From Chloroflexota bacterium (GTDB taxonomy: Bacteria > Chloroflexota > Dehalococcoidia > Lucifugimonadales > Lucifugimonadaceae), in contig VXSB01000012.1 of the NCBI GenBank assembly GCA_009838175.1, positions 1 to 47,900 on the forward strand: a stretch of DNA of 47,900 nt. Direction: 5' to 3'. The translations under genes and the position numbers were made by a program. Positions within the stretch are counted from its first letter, which is position 1, and the number at the start of each line of letters is the position of its first letter. Shown one piece after another: positions 26,289 to 34,883 of the stretch. The notes beneath the pieces were generated by a model. It made no database searches. It was not told where the DNA came from and saw nothing but the letters and a program-made list of their open reading frames with translations.

Positions 26289-28337
26289 ATGTTGAAGTTA
26301 CACAAGATCATCACAATTGGCCTTTTGAGCGCTGCTTTGTCCGCCGCCGCGGCAATCGCCTGCGCTTCCGAAACGATCGTCGTCCAGACGGTCGAGGTTG
26401 AGGTAGCACGCGAGATCAGAGTCGTCGAGACGGTCGTTGTTGAGAAGGAGACGATCGTAGAAGGCGAGACGATCGTCCAAACGGTTGTCGTTGAGAAAGA
26501 GCGTATTGTCGAGGGTCAGACGGTCGTCGAGACCGTGGTGGTCGAAAAAGAGGTCGTAGTTCAGCAGGAAGTCGCCGTGGAAGTCGAAAAGGTCGTTACA
26601 GCAACCGCCGAGCCCACCGCAACACCGCCTCCGGCCGCGGGGACAGAAGGCCTACGTGATGTACCGCGCAACCGAACGCTCGTAATCGCCATCGGAGGTC
26701 AGCAACTCGCGCCCGCGAACATGAATCTGCTATCAGGCGGTGCTCTGAGCCGCATAAGGGACTTCGCGAACCAAACGTGGCTCGAGTTCCCCTTCTATTA
26801 CGGTCACCACGACGGGGAAGTGTATCCATGGCTCGCCACAGACTGGCAGTACAACGACACGTTTGACGAGGTGACCATCACTTTCCGCGACGACGTCTAC
26901 TGGTCAGACGGCACGCCATTCACCGCCGAAGATGTCCGATTCACGTGGCAAGACCTCATCTTAGACAACCCGTCGAGCGCATTCCACTTCCGCTTGAAGG
27001 GCGTAATAGAAAGCGTGGAAAAGATCGACGACTTCACGATCAAACTGCACCTGACGCAACCGGATCAGCGCATATTCTTGGTCCTCTTCCAAGAAAATTC
27101 GGAAGAGCAGATGCCGGTCCTTCCGAAACACATCTGGGAAGGCAAGGACCCGGAGACTTTCGAGAACATCGATATCCCGAACGGTTGGCCGGTCGGCACC
27201 GGTGCATTCAAACTAGTCAAAGCTGCGCCAGAAGCGTTGATCTTCGATCGCGACGACAACTGGTGGGCAGCTAAAGCAGGCGTAGCGCCGTTGCCTCAGG
27301 TCGAACGCATCGTCTTTGCTCCAGCCGGTGATGAACAGTCGATCGCGCTTCGCATGGCAAATGACGATATAGACGTGCAATTCACATTCCAGGCCGGACT
27401 CTACGAACTGACACGTGTGCGCAACCCCAAGATCATCTCGTTCAAAGACGAGCCGTTCGGACTCGACCCCAACGGATGCATGATCTCGATGACGATGAAC
27501 AACAAGGTCAAGCCGTTCGACGACCCAGCCGTGCGGCGGGCGTTGAACTACTCCATCGACAAGCAGTCCGTCAACAATCTTGCCTTTGAGGGTGCTGCGA
27601 ATAACGTGGGGGTGCCTCTCGCGATTACGTTCCCGGGGCCGGCGGAATACTACGAGAAGATCAAGGATCTCATCGATGCCGACGGCACTGAGACCCACAA
27701 CCCTGAAAAGGCCGCCGAGGTCATGGAAGCCGCTGGCTACTCCAAAAACGAAGCAGGTTTCTGGACCGACGCTGACGGCGAGGTTCTCAACATCGAGCTT
27801 TGGAACCCGGCACCCGGGTACTTCATTATGTCCCGCTCCGGCACAGCGGTTGTTGAGAGTCTTCAGCGCGCTGGATTCGACGCGGTCGAGCGTCGTGGTC
27901 TGACCGGTTTCTGGGGCAAACAGGCTGTTGGCGACCTTCCGTCTTGGTTGACATGGCACTGCGGCAGCACTATCGAGCCATATCAGACGTACATCCATTG
28001 GCATTCCAGCAACTCTGCCGAAATCGGCGAAACCGTCGGATACTTCCTCTCAGCACCTCGCTACGAGAATCCCGAATACGACGCGATCATCGATCAGATG
28101 GGGGCGATGCAGGCATCGCCTGACGACCCCGAGTACATCGAACTGTTCCGTCAGGCAACGGAGATCATCCTCCGCGACATGCCGGAGATCCAGTTGGCAG
28201 AGGACGGGATCATCAATGCCATGAACACCACATACTGGACCGGATGGCCGACGGCCGAGACCTCCGACTTCCCATCGCACCGCGTTTGGGCCGCGTTCTA
28301 CCAAGCCATCATCCGCCTGCAACCAACTGGCGAGTAG
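26289..28337 (+). CDS. Second solute-binding lipoprotein, family 5, with coiled-coil neck
   Basis: This is a 682-residue paralogue of the preceding protein with the same plan: signal peptide with Cys25 (AAIAC), Val/Glu coiled coil to about residue 108, Pro/Thr spacer and family 5 domain. Long stretches such as DPNGCMISMTMNNKV and VERRGLTGFWGKQAVGDLPS are shared exactly. Differences include the region that reads AFEGAANNVGVPLAITFPG here. The ATG at 26289 follows AGAGG and lines up with the neighbour's start; an upstream in-frame start at 26253 is less likely. The pair looks like a tandem duplication that later diverged. It is separated from the first operon by a terminator. Confidence 0.92.
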   Translation: MLKLHKIITIGLLSAALSAAAAIACASETIVVQTVEVEVAREIRVVETVVVEKETIVEGETIVQTVVVEKERIVEGQTVVETVVVEKEVVVQQEVAVEVEKVVTATAEPTATPPPAAGTEGLRDVPRNRTLVIAIGGQQLAPANMNLLSGGALSRIRDFANQTWLEFPFYYGHHDGEVYPWLATDWQYNDTFDEVTITFRDDVYWSDGTPFTAEDVRFTWQDLILDNPSSAFHFRLKGVIESVEKIDDFTIKLHLTQPDQRIFLVLFQENSEEQMPVLPKHIWEGKDPETFENIDIPNGWPVGTGAFKLVKAAPEALIFDRDDNWWAAKAGVAPLPQVERIVFAPAGDEQSIALRMANDDIDVQFTFQAGLYELTRVRNPKIISFKDEPFGLDPNGCMISMTMNNKVKPFDDPAVRRALNYSIDKQSVNNLAFEGAANNVGVPLAITFPGPAEYYEKIKDLIDADGTETHNPEKAAEVMEAAGYSKNEAGFWTDADGEVLNIELWNPAPGYFIMSRSGTAVVESLQRAGFDAVERRGLTGFWGKQAVGDLPSWLTWHCGSTIEPYQTYIHWHSSNSAEIGETVGYFLSAPRYENPEYDAIIDQMGAMQASPDDPEYIELFRQATEIILRDMPEIQLAEDGIINAMNTTYWTGWPTAETSDFPSHRVWAAFYQAIIRLQPTGE

Positions 28338-28371
28338 GTCGTAGATTCGCGAGGACAGTTAGTGCATTAAG

Positions 28372-28403
28372 AAGGGGCCCATCTACTCCGGTGGACCCCT
28401 TCG
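28372..28403 (+). terminator. Hairpin after the second binding-protein gene
   Basis: GAAGGGG (28372-28378) pairs with CCCCTTC (28397-28403), with an inner CCA/TGG extension. There is no T run, so it may only attenuate, which would give more binding protein than permease from one transcript. The rest of the 122-base gap shows nothing else. Confidence 0.45.
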
Positions 28404-28459
28404 CTGGATGGTGCGGGTACACTTAACGCGCTGCGAAACCCGTCTTTCCGCATCTGCAA

Positions 28460-29341
28460 ATGAACCAACTCGCCCGTCGAACAGCCTCATTCGTCGCCAC
28501 CGTTTTCCTCGCCGGTTCCCTCGCATACCTCATACCTCGCTTTCCCGCGCTCTGGACCGATTACGGTTCATTTCCGTCGATATCCGACTTTCTGCATTGG
28601 TGGTTGTGGGCGCTTCAAGGCGGGTTCATCAACGATAAAGTCACGCAAGCCGTGCCTTGGACATTGACATTGATGGGACTAGCAACGACAGTATCTTTCG
28701 TTATCGGATCGATTGCAGGTGCGTTGATGGCCTCACCGTTTGGAAAGATCGGGCGGATCGCTCGGTGGGGCACGCCAGCCGCACTGACGATGTACGCCAC
28801 ACCGTACTTCATCTTCGGGATGGTTCTGATCTGGCTTTTCGTTTGGCTATGGGCGGTTTTCCCGACTGGCGGCGGATACACGTTGGGCGAAACACCGACT
28901 CTCACATGGGAGGGGATACGAACGCTGCTCTGGCACGGAACGCTGCCGACACTCAGCATCATTCTGACTGGCACGGCACACTGGCTGGTGTTGATGCGCG
29001 GCATGATGGTGACCATCGAAGGTGAAGACTACGTGATCCAATCACGGGCCATGGGATTGCAAGACTGGCGCATCTTTGCGTGGTACCGGATGCGAAACTG
29101 CGCCCTCCCCCAATTCACTCAACTGTTCCTCAGCATGGGTATCATCTTCACCGGTGCCGTGATGGTTGAGATCGTCTTCGCCTATCCCGGAATCGGATAC
29201 TTGCTCCAGCAGGCGATTCTTGGAAACAATGCTGGATTGGTGCAATCAATAGTCATCACCACCGCGATCATCTTCGCTGTGCTGCTGGCGATCATGGAAA
29301 CGCTTTACCCGTTGATAGACCGTCGCATCGTGCGCGATTGA
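28460..29341 (+). CDS. Orphan ABC transporter permease, DppB type
   Basis: The 293 residues resemble the DppB-type permease at 20009-21019. Shared features are the VPWTL helix, TPYFIFGMVLIWLF, FPTGGGYTLGE, SRAMGLQDWRIFAWYRMRN and FAYPGIGYLLQQA. It is about 40 residues shorter. The periplasmic part after the first helix is reduced: the LAPGDP motif and the long loop are missing, replaced by a short segment with FPSISDFLHWWLW. No DppC permease or ATPase follows; the next gene is convergent. It probably relies on the neighbouring system's parts, or is a reduced leftover. The ATG lacks an obvious ribosome site. Confidence 0.85.
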   Translation: MNQLARRTASFVATVFLAGSLAYLIPRFPALWTDYGSFPSISDFLHWWLWALQGGFINDKVTQAVPWTLTLMGLATTVSFVIGSIAGALMASPFGKIGRIARWGTPAALTMYATPYFIFGMVLIWLFVWLWAVFPTGGGYTLGETPTLTWEGIRTLLWHGTLPTLSIILTGTAHWLVLMRGMMVTIEGEDYVIQSRAMGLQDWRIFAWYRMRNCALPQFTQLFLSMGIIFTGAVMVEIVFAYPGIGYLLQQAILGNNAGLVQSIVITTAIIFAVLLAIMETLYPLIDRRIVRD

Positions 29342-29360
29342 AGGAACAACCAGATCACCC

Positions 29361-29840
29361 CTACGGCTCCACCAACACCTCCGCATCGTAACGCGCCCTC
29401 AAATGTATGTCCCCGTTAATAACGTCGATGCCGACTATACCGTAGCCATACGGCACCCGGTAAGGATCGAGATCGTCCGGGAAGGTCCCGCCGATCTGCA
29501 CCGCCCAGATCTGTCTCTGCATTCGAGGGGAATCGGGCGTGTATAGGTCGGATTTGGTCAATTCTTGGAGTTTCCTCAACCTCATCGAACCGACACGGAT
29601 ACGGATCTGGTCGTATCCGGCAAACTCGATGTCCTCGATGACTTCGGTCAGTGAGCCCTTAGCGACCTCGATCGCTTGCGCCTCTGTGATGGGCGGATCG
29701 GGATCGATCGTCGGTACCGGTTCTTCTGGTTCGCCGCACGCGATGACGAACATGACAGCAACCACCAGAATTGCCCAGCACTGGATTAAGACGCGATTGT
29801 CGACTTGCAAAAACACTAAAGCCGACTTTGCCGCCCCCAT
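29361..29840 (-). CDS. Small lipoprotein with PepSY-like segment
   Basis: The 159 residues have a hydrophobic segment ending in a lipobox (VIACGE, about Cys35) and a short acidic, Pro-rich spacer. The small domain starts ITEAQAIEVAKGSLTEV, which resembles the first helix of PepSY domains. It lies last in the respiratory block; its ATG overlaps the sdhE stop by one base (TGATG), so it should be translated with the succinate dehydrogenase genes. Function is unknown; association with the membrane side of the complex is only a guess. A broken copy of its 3' end lies at 11641-11789. Confidence 0.7.
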   Translation of the reverse strand: MGAAKSALVFLQVDNRVLIQCWAILVVAVMFVIACGEPEEPVPTIDPDPPITEAQAIEVAKGSLTEVIEDIEFAGYDQIRIRVGSMRLRKLQELTKSDLYTPDSPRMQRQIWAVQIGGTFPDDLDPYRVPYGYGIVGIDVINGDIHLRARYDAEVLVEP

Positions 29841-30736
29841 CAGCTAGCTACCGATATCGAATCAACTTTGCGGACGATGTCTCGGGTATTCACGAGATGC
29901 TTGCCGAGTCCGAGTGTCTTGGAATCGATGCCCATCGCCAGTCCGAGTAGCTGCGGGAGGTGGATGATCGGCAGATCGGCCTTGCCGCGCTTGTTCTGTC
30001 GGCGCGCCTTGGGCTGGTAGCCGTCAAGATTCAAATGGCAGAGGGGGCAAGGTGTAACCATCGCGTCCGCGCCCAGTTCGCTCGCGGTGCCGGTGTGGTT
30101 GGCGACCATTCGGAGGGAGTTCCGCTGGTTGATAAGCAGGATCGGGAAGCCGCAGCAGGCCGTCTTGCCGGGGAAGTCAATCACGTTGCCACCAACCGCT
30201 TCGATCACGGTCTCTAGGGATGTCTGGCGTTCCGGGTTCTCGTCGAAACCGAGTGCGTCTGACGGACGGACGATGTAGCAGCCGTAGAACGGCGCAAGAT
30301 TCACGCCCGAAAGTTCCTTCACGAACGTTTTCTTGAGCGTCTCGACTCCGATGTCCTCAACGAGGACCCACAGCAGGTGCTTCACGGTCGTGTTGCCGCT
30401 GTACGACAAACCCTCTTCCGCGAGGTAGCCGTTGATCTCTTCCAGATAGTCGGCATCGCGACGAATTCTGCGGTCGGCCTGCGCCATCACGCCTTGGCAT
30501 GTCGAGCAGATGGTCATGACCGGGAGTCCGAGTTGCTCAGCCATAGCCAATGTGCGGATGTTTAGGATGTCGCCTAGTTTCTGGTCTTTCTCTTGCAGCA
30601 CGCCCGCGCCGGTGCAAGACGCGCCTGTTAACTCGACCCACTCGATGCCAAGTTTTTCCATGACCGCGACCGCGGAATCGAAAAGTTCGGGGCCGGCGCC
30701 ACGAGCCACACAACCTGGATAGAAGGCGAATTTCAC
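29840..30736 (-). CDS. sdhE: SdhE/HdrB-type cysteine-rich subunit of succinate dehydrogenase
   Basis: The 298 residues have two CCG domains, as in heterodisulphide reductase HdrB and the SdhE subunit of archaeal and some bacterial succinate:quinone reductases. The first has FYPGCVARG, ASCTGAG and ICSTCQG; the second has APFYGCY, TACCGFP and TPCPLCHLNL. Such subunits carry unusual iron-sulphur clusters and attach the complex to the membrane without heme-binding helices. The GTG start overlaps the sdhB stop (GTGA). No sdhC/D-like membrane genes are present, which fits the SdhE type. Note that sdhE is also the name of an unrelated FAD-assembly factor in proteobacteria. Confidence 0.85.
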   Translation of the reverse strand: MKFAFYPGCVARGAGPELFDSAVAVMEKLGIEWVELTGASCTGAGVLQEKDQKLGDILNIRTLAMAEQLGLPVMTICSTCQGVMAQADRRIRRDADYLEEINGYLAEEGLSYSGNTTVKHLLWVLVEDIGVETLKKTFVKELSGVNLAPFYGCYIVRPSDALGFDENPERQTSLETVIEAVGGNVIDFPGKTACCGFPILLINQRNSLRMVANHTGTASELGADAMVTPCPLCHLNLDGYQPKARRQNKRGKADLPIIHLPQLLGLAMGIDSKTLGLGKHLVNTRDIVRKVDSISVAS

Positions 30737-31698
30737 GAGCCACGCTCGCTTTCTACTTTTTCGAAGATACGCGTTATCTTCTCTTTCTCATCGGCTTTAT
30801 GCGGCACTATCGGAGGCATCTTGCCTTTCAGCACTGATTTGACGCCGATCTCGGCGAGGTCGATCAGTCGTGGAACGTTCGTGTAACCAGCCGATTCAAC
30901 CGCCAATCGCGCTTCGTCGAGACGCCCATGCTTCTTCACTGATTTGTTGAACGATTCGGTGTGTCGATAACCGGATGTGTTGGTGTTACCGGCCTCGATC
31001 GCCATGTCGCGCATCTCCATGATGCGATCCATCGGCGCGACGTCCTTCGGGCATACCTCGACGCACTTGAAGCAGCGTGTGCAGTCCCAGATGCCGCCCT
31101 CAACATCGTTGAGCTCTTCCAATCGCGCGTCTCGCTGGTCATCGCGCGGGTCTTCCACGAACCTCCACGCCTTGGCCAATGCGGCAGGACCGATAAAGGC
31201 TTCGTCTACCTCTAGGACGGTGCAGTCCGAGACGCATGCGCCACACATGATGCAGTTCATCGCCGTCAGCAGATTCACCATCGATTCGTCACTCGCCACG
31301 TACTCACCCTGCTCCGGTTCCGAGTCTGGTTGAAGATACGGATCAACCTGTCTAACCTTGTCGAAGAACGTATCGAGCGTGACCACCAAGTCCTTGATGA
31401 CCGCTTGGTTGCCCATCGGCTCGACGACTATCGTCGCGCCCTCTTCACCAACATCAGCGATCCGCGACTTGCACACCAGCTTCGCATCGCCATTGACACG
31501 CATACCGCACGAGCCGCAGATCGAGGCGCGGCAGGCGCAACGCAATGCAAGAGTTCCGTCGACCTCTTCGCGGATCTGGATCAGCGCGTCTAGAACCGTC
31601 GCGTTCGGGTGGACATCGAGTTCGAATTCGTCCCATCGCTGCTGACCCTGCCCCATCGTCTCAGGGTCGTACCTGCTAACTTTCAGTTTTGCCTGCAT
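30733..31698 (-). CDS. sdhB: Succinate dehydrogenase iron-sulphur subunit
   Basis: SdhB passes electrons from the flavin subunit to the quinone site. The 321 residues from the ATG at 31698 have the plant-type 2Fe-2S cysteines at 56, 61, 64 and 76 (CACRASICGSCGMRVNG, then LVCK). Two cluster motifs follow, CIMCGACVSDC and CTRCFKCVEVCPKDVAP. The C-terminal tail of about 100 residues after the last cluster is longer than in common SdhB proteins and may contact SdhE. The start overlaps the sdhA stop as TGATG; an upstream TTG would add nine residues. Confidence 0.92.
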   Translation of the reverse strand: MQAKLKVSRYDPETMGQGQQRWDEFELDVHPNATVLDALIQIREEVDGTLALRCACRASICGSCGMRVNGDAKLVCKSRIADVGEEGATIVVEPMGNQAVIKDLVVTLDTFFDKVRQVDPYLQPDSEPEQGEYVASDESMVNLLTAMNCIMCGACVSDCTVLEVDEAFIGPAALAKAWRFVEDPRDDQRDARLEELNDVEGGIWDCTRCFKCVEVCPKDVAPMDRIMEMRDMAIEAGNTNTSGYRHTESFNKSVKKHGRLDEARLAVESAGYTNVPRLIDLAEIGVKSVLKGKMPPIVPHKADEKEKITRIFEKVESERGS

Positions 31699-33380
31699 CA
31701 GTAGACCCTCTTGACCGGTTCCCACTTCGTAATCGTCACTGGCGAAGTCTCGACACGCACGCCGTCCTCGCTATCCGTGTCTTGGTATGCGAGCGTGTGC
31801 TTCAGCCAGTTCTCGTCGTCGCGTTCGGTGATGTCTGTGCGGAAATGCGCTCCCCTGCTCTCCTTGCGAGTCAGCGCGGAGTGGACAATCGCCTTTGCGA
31901 CATCAGCCATGAACTCCATCTCCAACGTGAAGATAAGGTCGGTGTTGAACACCTTGCCCTTGTTCTGGAGCGACATCTTCGGCACTCTAGCGCTTACATC
32001 GTCGATTGCCGCTTTCGCGCCTTCCATCGACGATTGATCGCGGAACACGCCGATGCCTTTAGTCATCTCGTTCGCCATATAGTTGCGGATTGCAGCCCAG
32101 TTCTCGTTCGGCTCGCGGTCGAATATCGATTGCATGCGCGCCTTGGTAGCTTTCAGATGCTCGTCTGATCCGGAACCGGCATCCACAGACTTGACGTAAT
32201 CCGCTGCGTGAACCGCTGAGCGTCGTCCGAACACGACCGTGTCTAGCAACGAGTTGGCGCCAAGACGGTTGGCACCATGAACGCTGACGTTCGCACACTC
32301 GCCAGCACCGTACAGACCCGGGACAATGGTCGCTCCATCAACGTCGGTCTTGATGCCGCCCATGATGTAATGCACACCCGGGCGAACCGGTATCGGTTGT
32401 TCGGCGAGGTCGATACCTACGAACTCGACCGCCACTTCTTGCAAATATCCGAGACGATCCTCGATGAACTCGCGTCCGAGGTGTCGCAAGTCGAGCAAAA
32501 CGTTGCCGTCGATACCCCGGCCTTCATTGATCTCGGTCTGCTCGGAGCGCGAAACGACGTCTCGTGATGCCAGCTCCTCGTATTGCGGCGCATACTTCAA
32601 CATGAATCGCTCACCTTCCGAGTTGAGCAGATGTGCGCCTTCGCCTCGCGCCGCCTCGGACAATAGGATGCCCGTCCGAGCCAACGTGGTTGGATGGTAC
32701 TGCACCATCTCCATATCCATCATCGGAACGCCCGCGCGCCATGCCAACGCGAGTCCGTCGCCGGTGCAGATGATGGCGTTAGTAGAGGGTTCGAACACCC
32801 GCCCTGCCCCACCAGCAGCCATGATTACTGACTTGGCCCAGATCGAGTGCAGCTCACCTGTTTTGATATCCAGCGCCACTACGCCGACGCAACGACCATC
32901 CTCGATGATCAGATCGGTCACGAACCACTCCTCATAGGTGTTGAGTCCGTACTTCAGCGCCTGCTCGTAGAGGACGTGCAGGATGGCCGACCCGGTTATC
33001 GCGCCGACGAAAAACGTGCGTGCCACCAACTGACCGCCAAACCTACGCGTGCCCAACCTGCCATCATCGCCGCGGCTGAAGATGACGCCCATCCGCTCAA
33101 GTTCGATCACCGCGTCGCCCGCCTCGGTAGACATGATCTCGACGGCGTCTTGGTCGGCTAGATAGTCACTACCCTTAATGGTGTCAAGCGCGTGGCCTTC
33201 CCAATCATCTCCGCGGTCGGTCAAGGGTGCGTTGATACCGCCTTGGGCTGCATTGGAATGACTCCGAACGGGATGGACTTTGCTGATGACGGCAACGTCC
33301 AATCCGAGACGAGTGGCTTCTACCGCCGCTCGCAGTCCTGCTAGACCCGCTCCGATAATCAGGACATCGTGCTTATACAT
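31698..33380 (-). CDS. sdhA: Succinate dehydrogenase flavoprotein subunit
   Basis: SdhA oxidises succinate to fumarate with covalently bound FAD. The ATG at 33380 follows AGGAGAG closely and gives 560 residues. The FAD loop is [14 protein letters not shown]; the covalent-FAD His is His41 in [10 protein letters not shown]. The active-site and FAD segments further on are [22 protein letters not shown] and [19 protein letters not shown]. The C-terminal domain is present ([11 protein letters not shown]). It overlaps the Nudix gene upstream by eight bases and sdhB downstream by one, so the genes are tightly linked. Confidence 0.95.
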   Translation of the reverse strand: MYKHDVLIIGAGLAGLRAAVEATRLGLDVAVISKVHPVRSHSNAAQGGINAPLTDRGDDWEGHALDTIKGSDYLADQDAVEIMSTEAGDAVIELERMGVIFSRGDDGRLGTRRFGGQLVARTFFVGAITGSAILHVLYEQALKYGLNTYEEWFVTDLIIEDGRCVGVVALDIKTGELHSIWAKSVIMAAGGAGRVFEPSTNAIICTGDGLALAWRAGVPMMDMEMVQYHPTTLARTGILLSEAARGEGAHLLNSEGERFMLKYAPQYEELASRDVVSRSEQTEINEGRGIDGNVLLDLRHLGREFIEDRLGYLQEVAVEFVGIDLAEQPIPVRPGVHYIMGGIKTDVDGATIVPGLYGAGECANVSVHGANRLGANSLLDTVVFGRRSAVHAADYVKSVDAGSGSDEHLKATKARMQSIFDREPNENWAAIRNYMANEMTKGIGVFRDQSSMEGAKAAIDDVSARVPKMSLQNKGKVFNTDLIFTLEMEFMADVAKAIVHSALTRKESRGAHFRTDITERDDENWLKHTLAYQDTDSEDGVRVETSPVTITKWEPVKRVY

Positions 33381-33951
33381 CCGCTCTCCTAGCTTCGTCG
33401 AGGAACGCGGAGGCGCGGGTGACCGCCGCAATTGTCAGCGCATCATCGATTTCGCCATTCATGCACATTCGCCGCAAATCGTCGACGGTCGTTTCGACAA
33501 CCATGATGTCTTCAAGTTTATCTTGCGGCAAAGGGTCCAATTCGAGGCCTGTGGCCACGTAACCGTGGCAATACTCCTCGCTGTAACCAGACACCGGGCA
33601 GAAGCCCCCGATAGGTGTAAATTCTGACGCGCGGTAACCAGTCTCCTCTCGCAACTCGCGATCCGCGGTGACTTCTGGAGGTTCGTCGCCGTCGCGGGTG
33701 CCAGAAGGCAATTCCAATGTGTAGCAATCCTGCGCCGCGCGCCACTGCTTGACGAGCAGCACCGTCCCGCGATCCGTAATCGGCAACATCACCGAGGAGC
33801 CAGGATGCTGGATAATTTCCTTCGTCGCAGGGCTTCGATCACCCATCTTTAGGGTGTCCACACGCAGGATCAGTTTTTCGCCGCGGAATATCGTCTTGGA
33901 TGCTAGCCGCTCCGTTTTGAGCGGCAACTTCTCTTCGCCCGAGGCGGTCAA
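33373..33951 (-). CDS. Nudix hydrolase, ADP-ribose pyrophosphatase type
   Basis: From the TTG at 33951, which overlaps the nadK stop (TTGA), the protein has 192 residues. The Nudix box fits perfectly at 84-106: Gly84, Glu90, then RELREETG with the metal-binding glutamates. The N-terminal strand pattern ([16 protein letters not shown]) and VLLVKQWRA are typical of ADP-ribose pyrophosphatases, which split ADP-ribose into AMP and ribose phosphate. Lying between NAD kinase and succinate dehydrogenase, it may recycle NAD breakdown products. A longer frame to 34059 would lie inside nadK and is rejected. It ends eight bases into sdhA. Confidence 0.85.
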   Translation of the reverse strand: MTASGEEKLPLKTERLASKTIFRGEKLILRVDTLKMGDRSPATKEIIQHPGSSVMLPITDRGTVLLVKQWRAAQDCYTLELPSGTRDGDEPPEVTADRELREETGYRASEFTPIGGFCPVSGYSEEYCHGYVATGLELDPLPQDKLEDIMVVETTVDDLRRMCMNGEIDDALTIAAVTRASAFLDEARRADV

Positions 33952-34817
33952 TTGCTCGTCTCCTCGCCGCGGCGCACCGCGCCTATCCGCATCCCCAACC
34001 GATGCGACAGCCCTTCCCAGAATCCGCTCTTCGGGCCACCTCGCAAAAACCTGGCGCAACGCTCGCTCCGCGATATCGTCACTGCATCGCCCTCGTGTAT
34101 GTTCCTGCTGATATATCCGTCAACGGTCAATGTGGCGTTAGCCGTCGAGTCCAACGTCAACTCCAGAACGCTATTAGCGTCTAGTACCACTCCCCCAAAT
34201 TGACTCATGTGCGCCGCAATCGCCTTGAGCAGGAAAACCGGCGCGTTGGGGTCGATTACCGGACCGCCGAGTTGCAACGAATAGCCGGTCGATCCGGTTG
34301 ACGTCGCGACGATTAATCCATCGCCGCGGTATGTAGATAGCTCGACATCGTCGACTACCGCCTTCACCTCGATCATCCGTAGCTCCGCGCCACGGTGCAC
34401 GGTAACGTCGTTCAACGCGTGCATCGATTGCCCTGCATCTCCTCCAAGCGTCGCCATCAGCATAGCGCGTTCATCGATACGACCATTCCCTTTGAGATAC
34501 CACTCAATCCCCTCCAGAGCGTCGCGCGAATCGATCTCGCTCATGAACCCGACACGACCCATATTTACACCGAGAACCGGAATGCTATGGAGCGAAGCGG
34601 CGTGCATGCCCCGCAAGATCGTTCCATCTCCGCCGACCGTGATGATCAGATCGGTATCACGCAACCGGTCATCCGCTTCTTCGTGCGCCAATGTCATCTC
34701 GTTGGCGACCCACCATCGACAACGGTCTTGGTAACGCGCAACGATGCGCTCAGCCAACTCGGCAGCCTCAGGCAACAGGCTGTGATGGGCTATGCAGACT
34801 GCTTCAAAGCTGCTCAC
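33948..34817 (-). CDS. nadK: NAD kinase
   Basis: NAD kinase makes NADP from NAD and ATP or polyphosphate. The protein of 289 residues has the GGDGT motif (62-66, TVGGDGTILRG), VNMGRVGFMSEI, the NAD-binding ALNDVTVHRG and the glycine-rich DGLIVATSTGSTGYSL. All conserved residues are in place. The start is GTG with GGATGG nearby. It follows nuoN after 66 bases and overlaps the Nudix gene by four, placing pyridine nucleotide supply inside the respiratory gene block. Confidence 0.92.
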   Translation of the reverse strand: MSSFEAVCIAHHSLLPEAAELAERIVARYQDRCRWWVANEMTLAHEEADDRLRDTDLIITVGGDGTILRGMHAASLHSIPVLGVNMGRVGFMSEIDSRDALEGIEWYLKGNGRIDERAMLMATLGGDAGQSMHALNDVTVHRGAELRMIEVKAVVDDVELSTYRGDGLIVATSTGSTGYSLQLGGPVIDPNAPVFLLKAIAAHMSQFGGVVLDANSVLELTLDSTANATLTVDGYISRNIHEGDAVTISRSERCARFLRGGPKSGFWEGLSHRLGMRIGAVRRGEETSN

Positions 34818-34883
34818 GTTACGCCATCCGTCTGACGTTTGTCACTGGGGCATGATTTCGACGACAATTCGCCGACCCGCCGA

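Noticed and set aside
31689..32168. Plus-strand open frame of 159 codons opposite sdhA
   Set aside because: It is antisense to a strongly conserved gene, with Arg/His-rich composition typical of shadows and no ribosome site.
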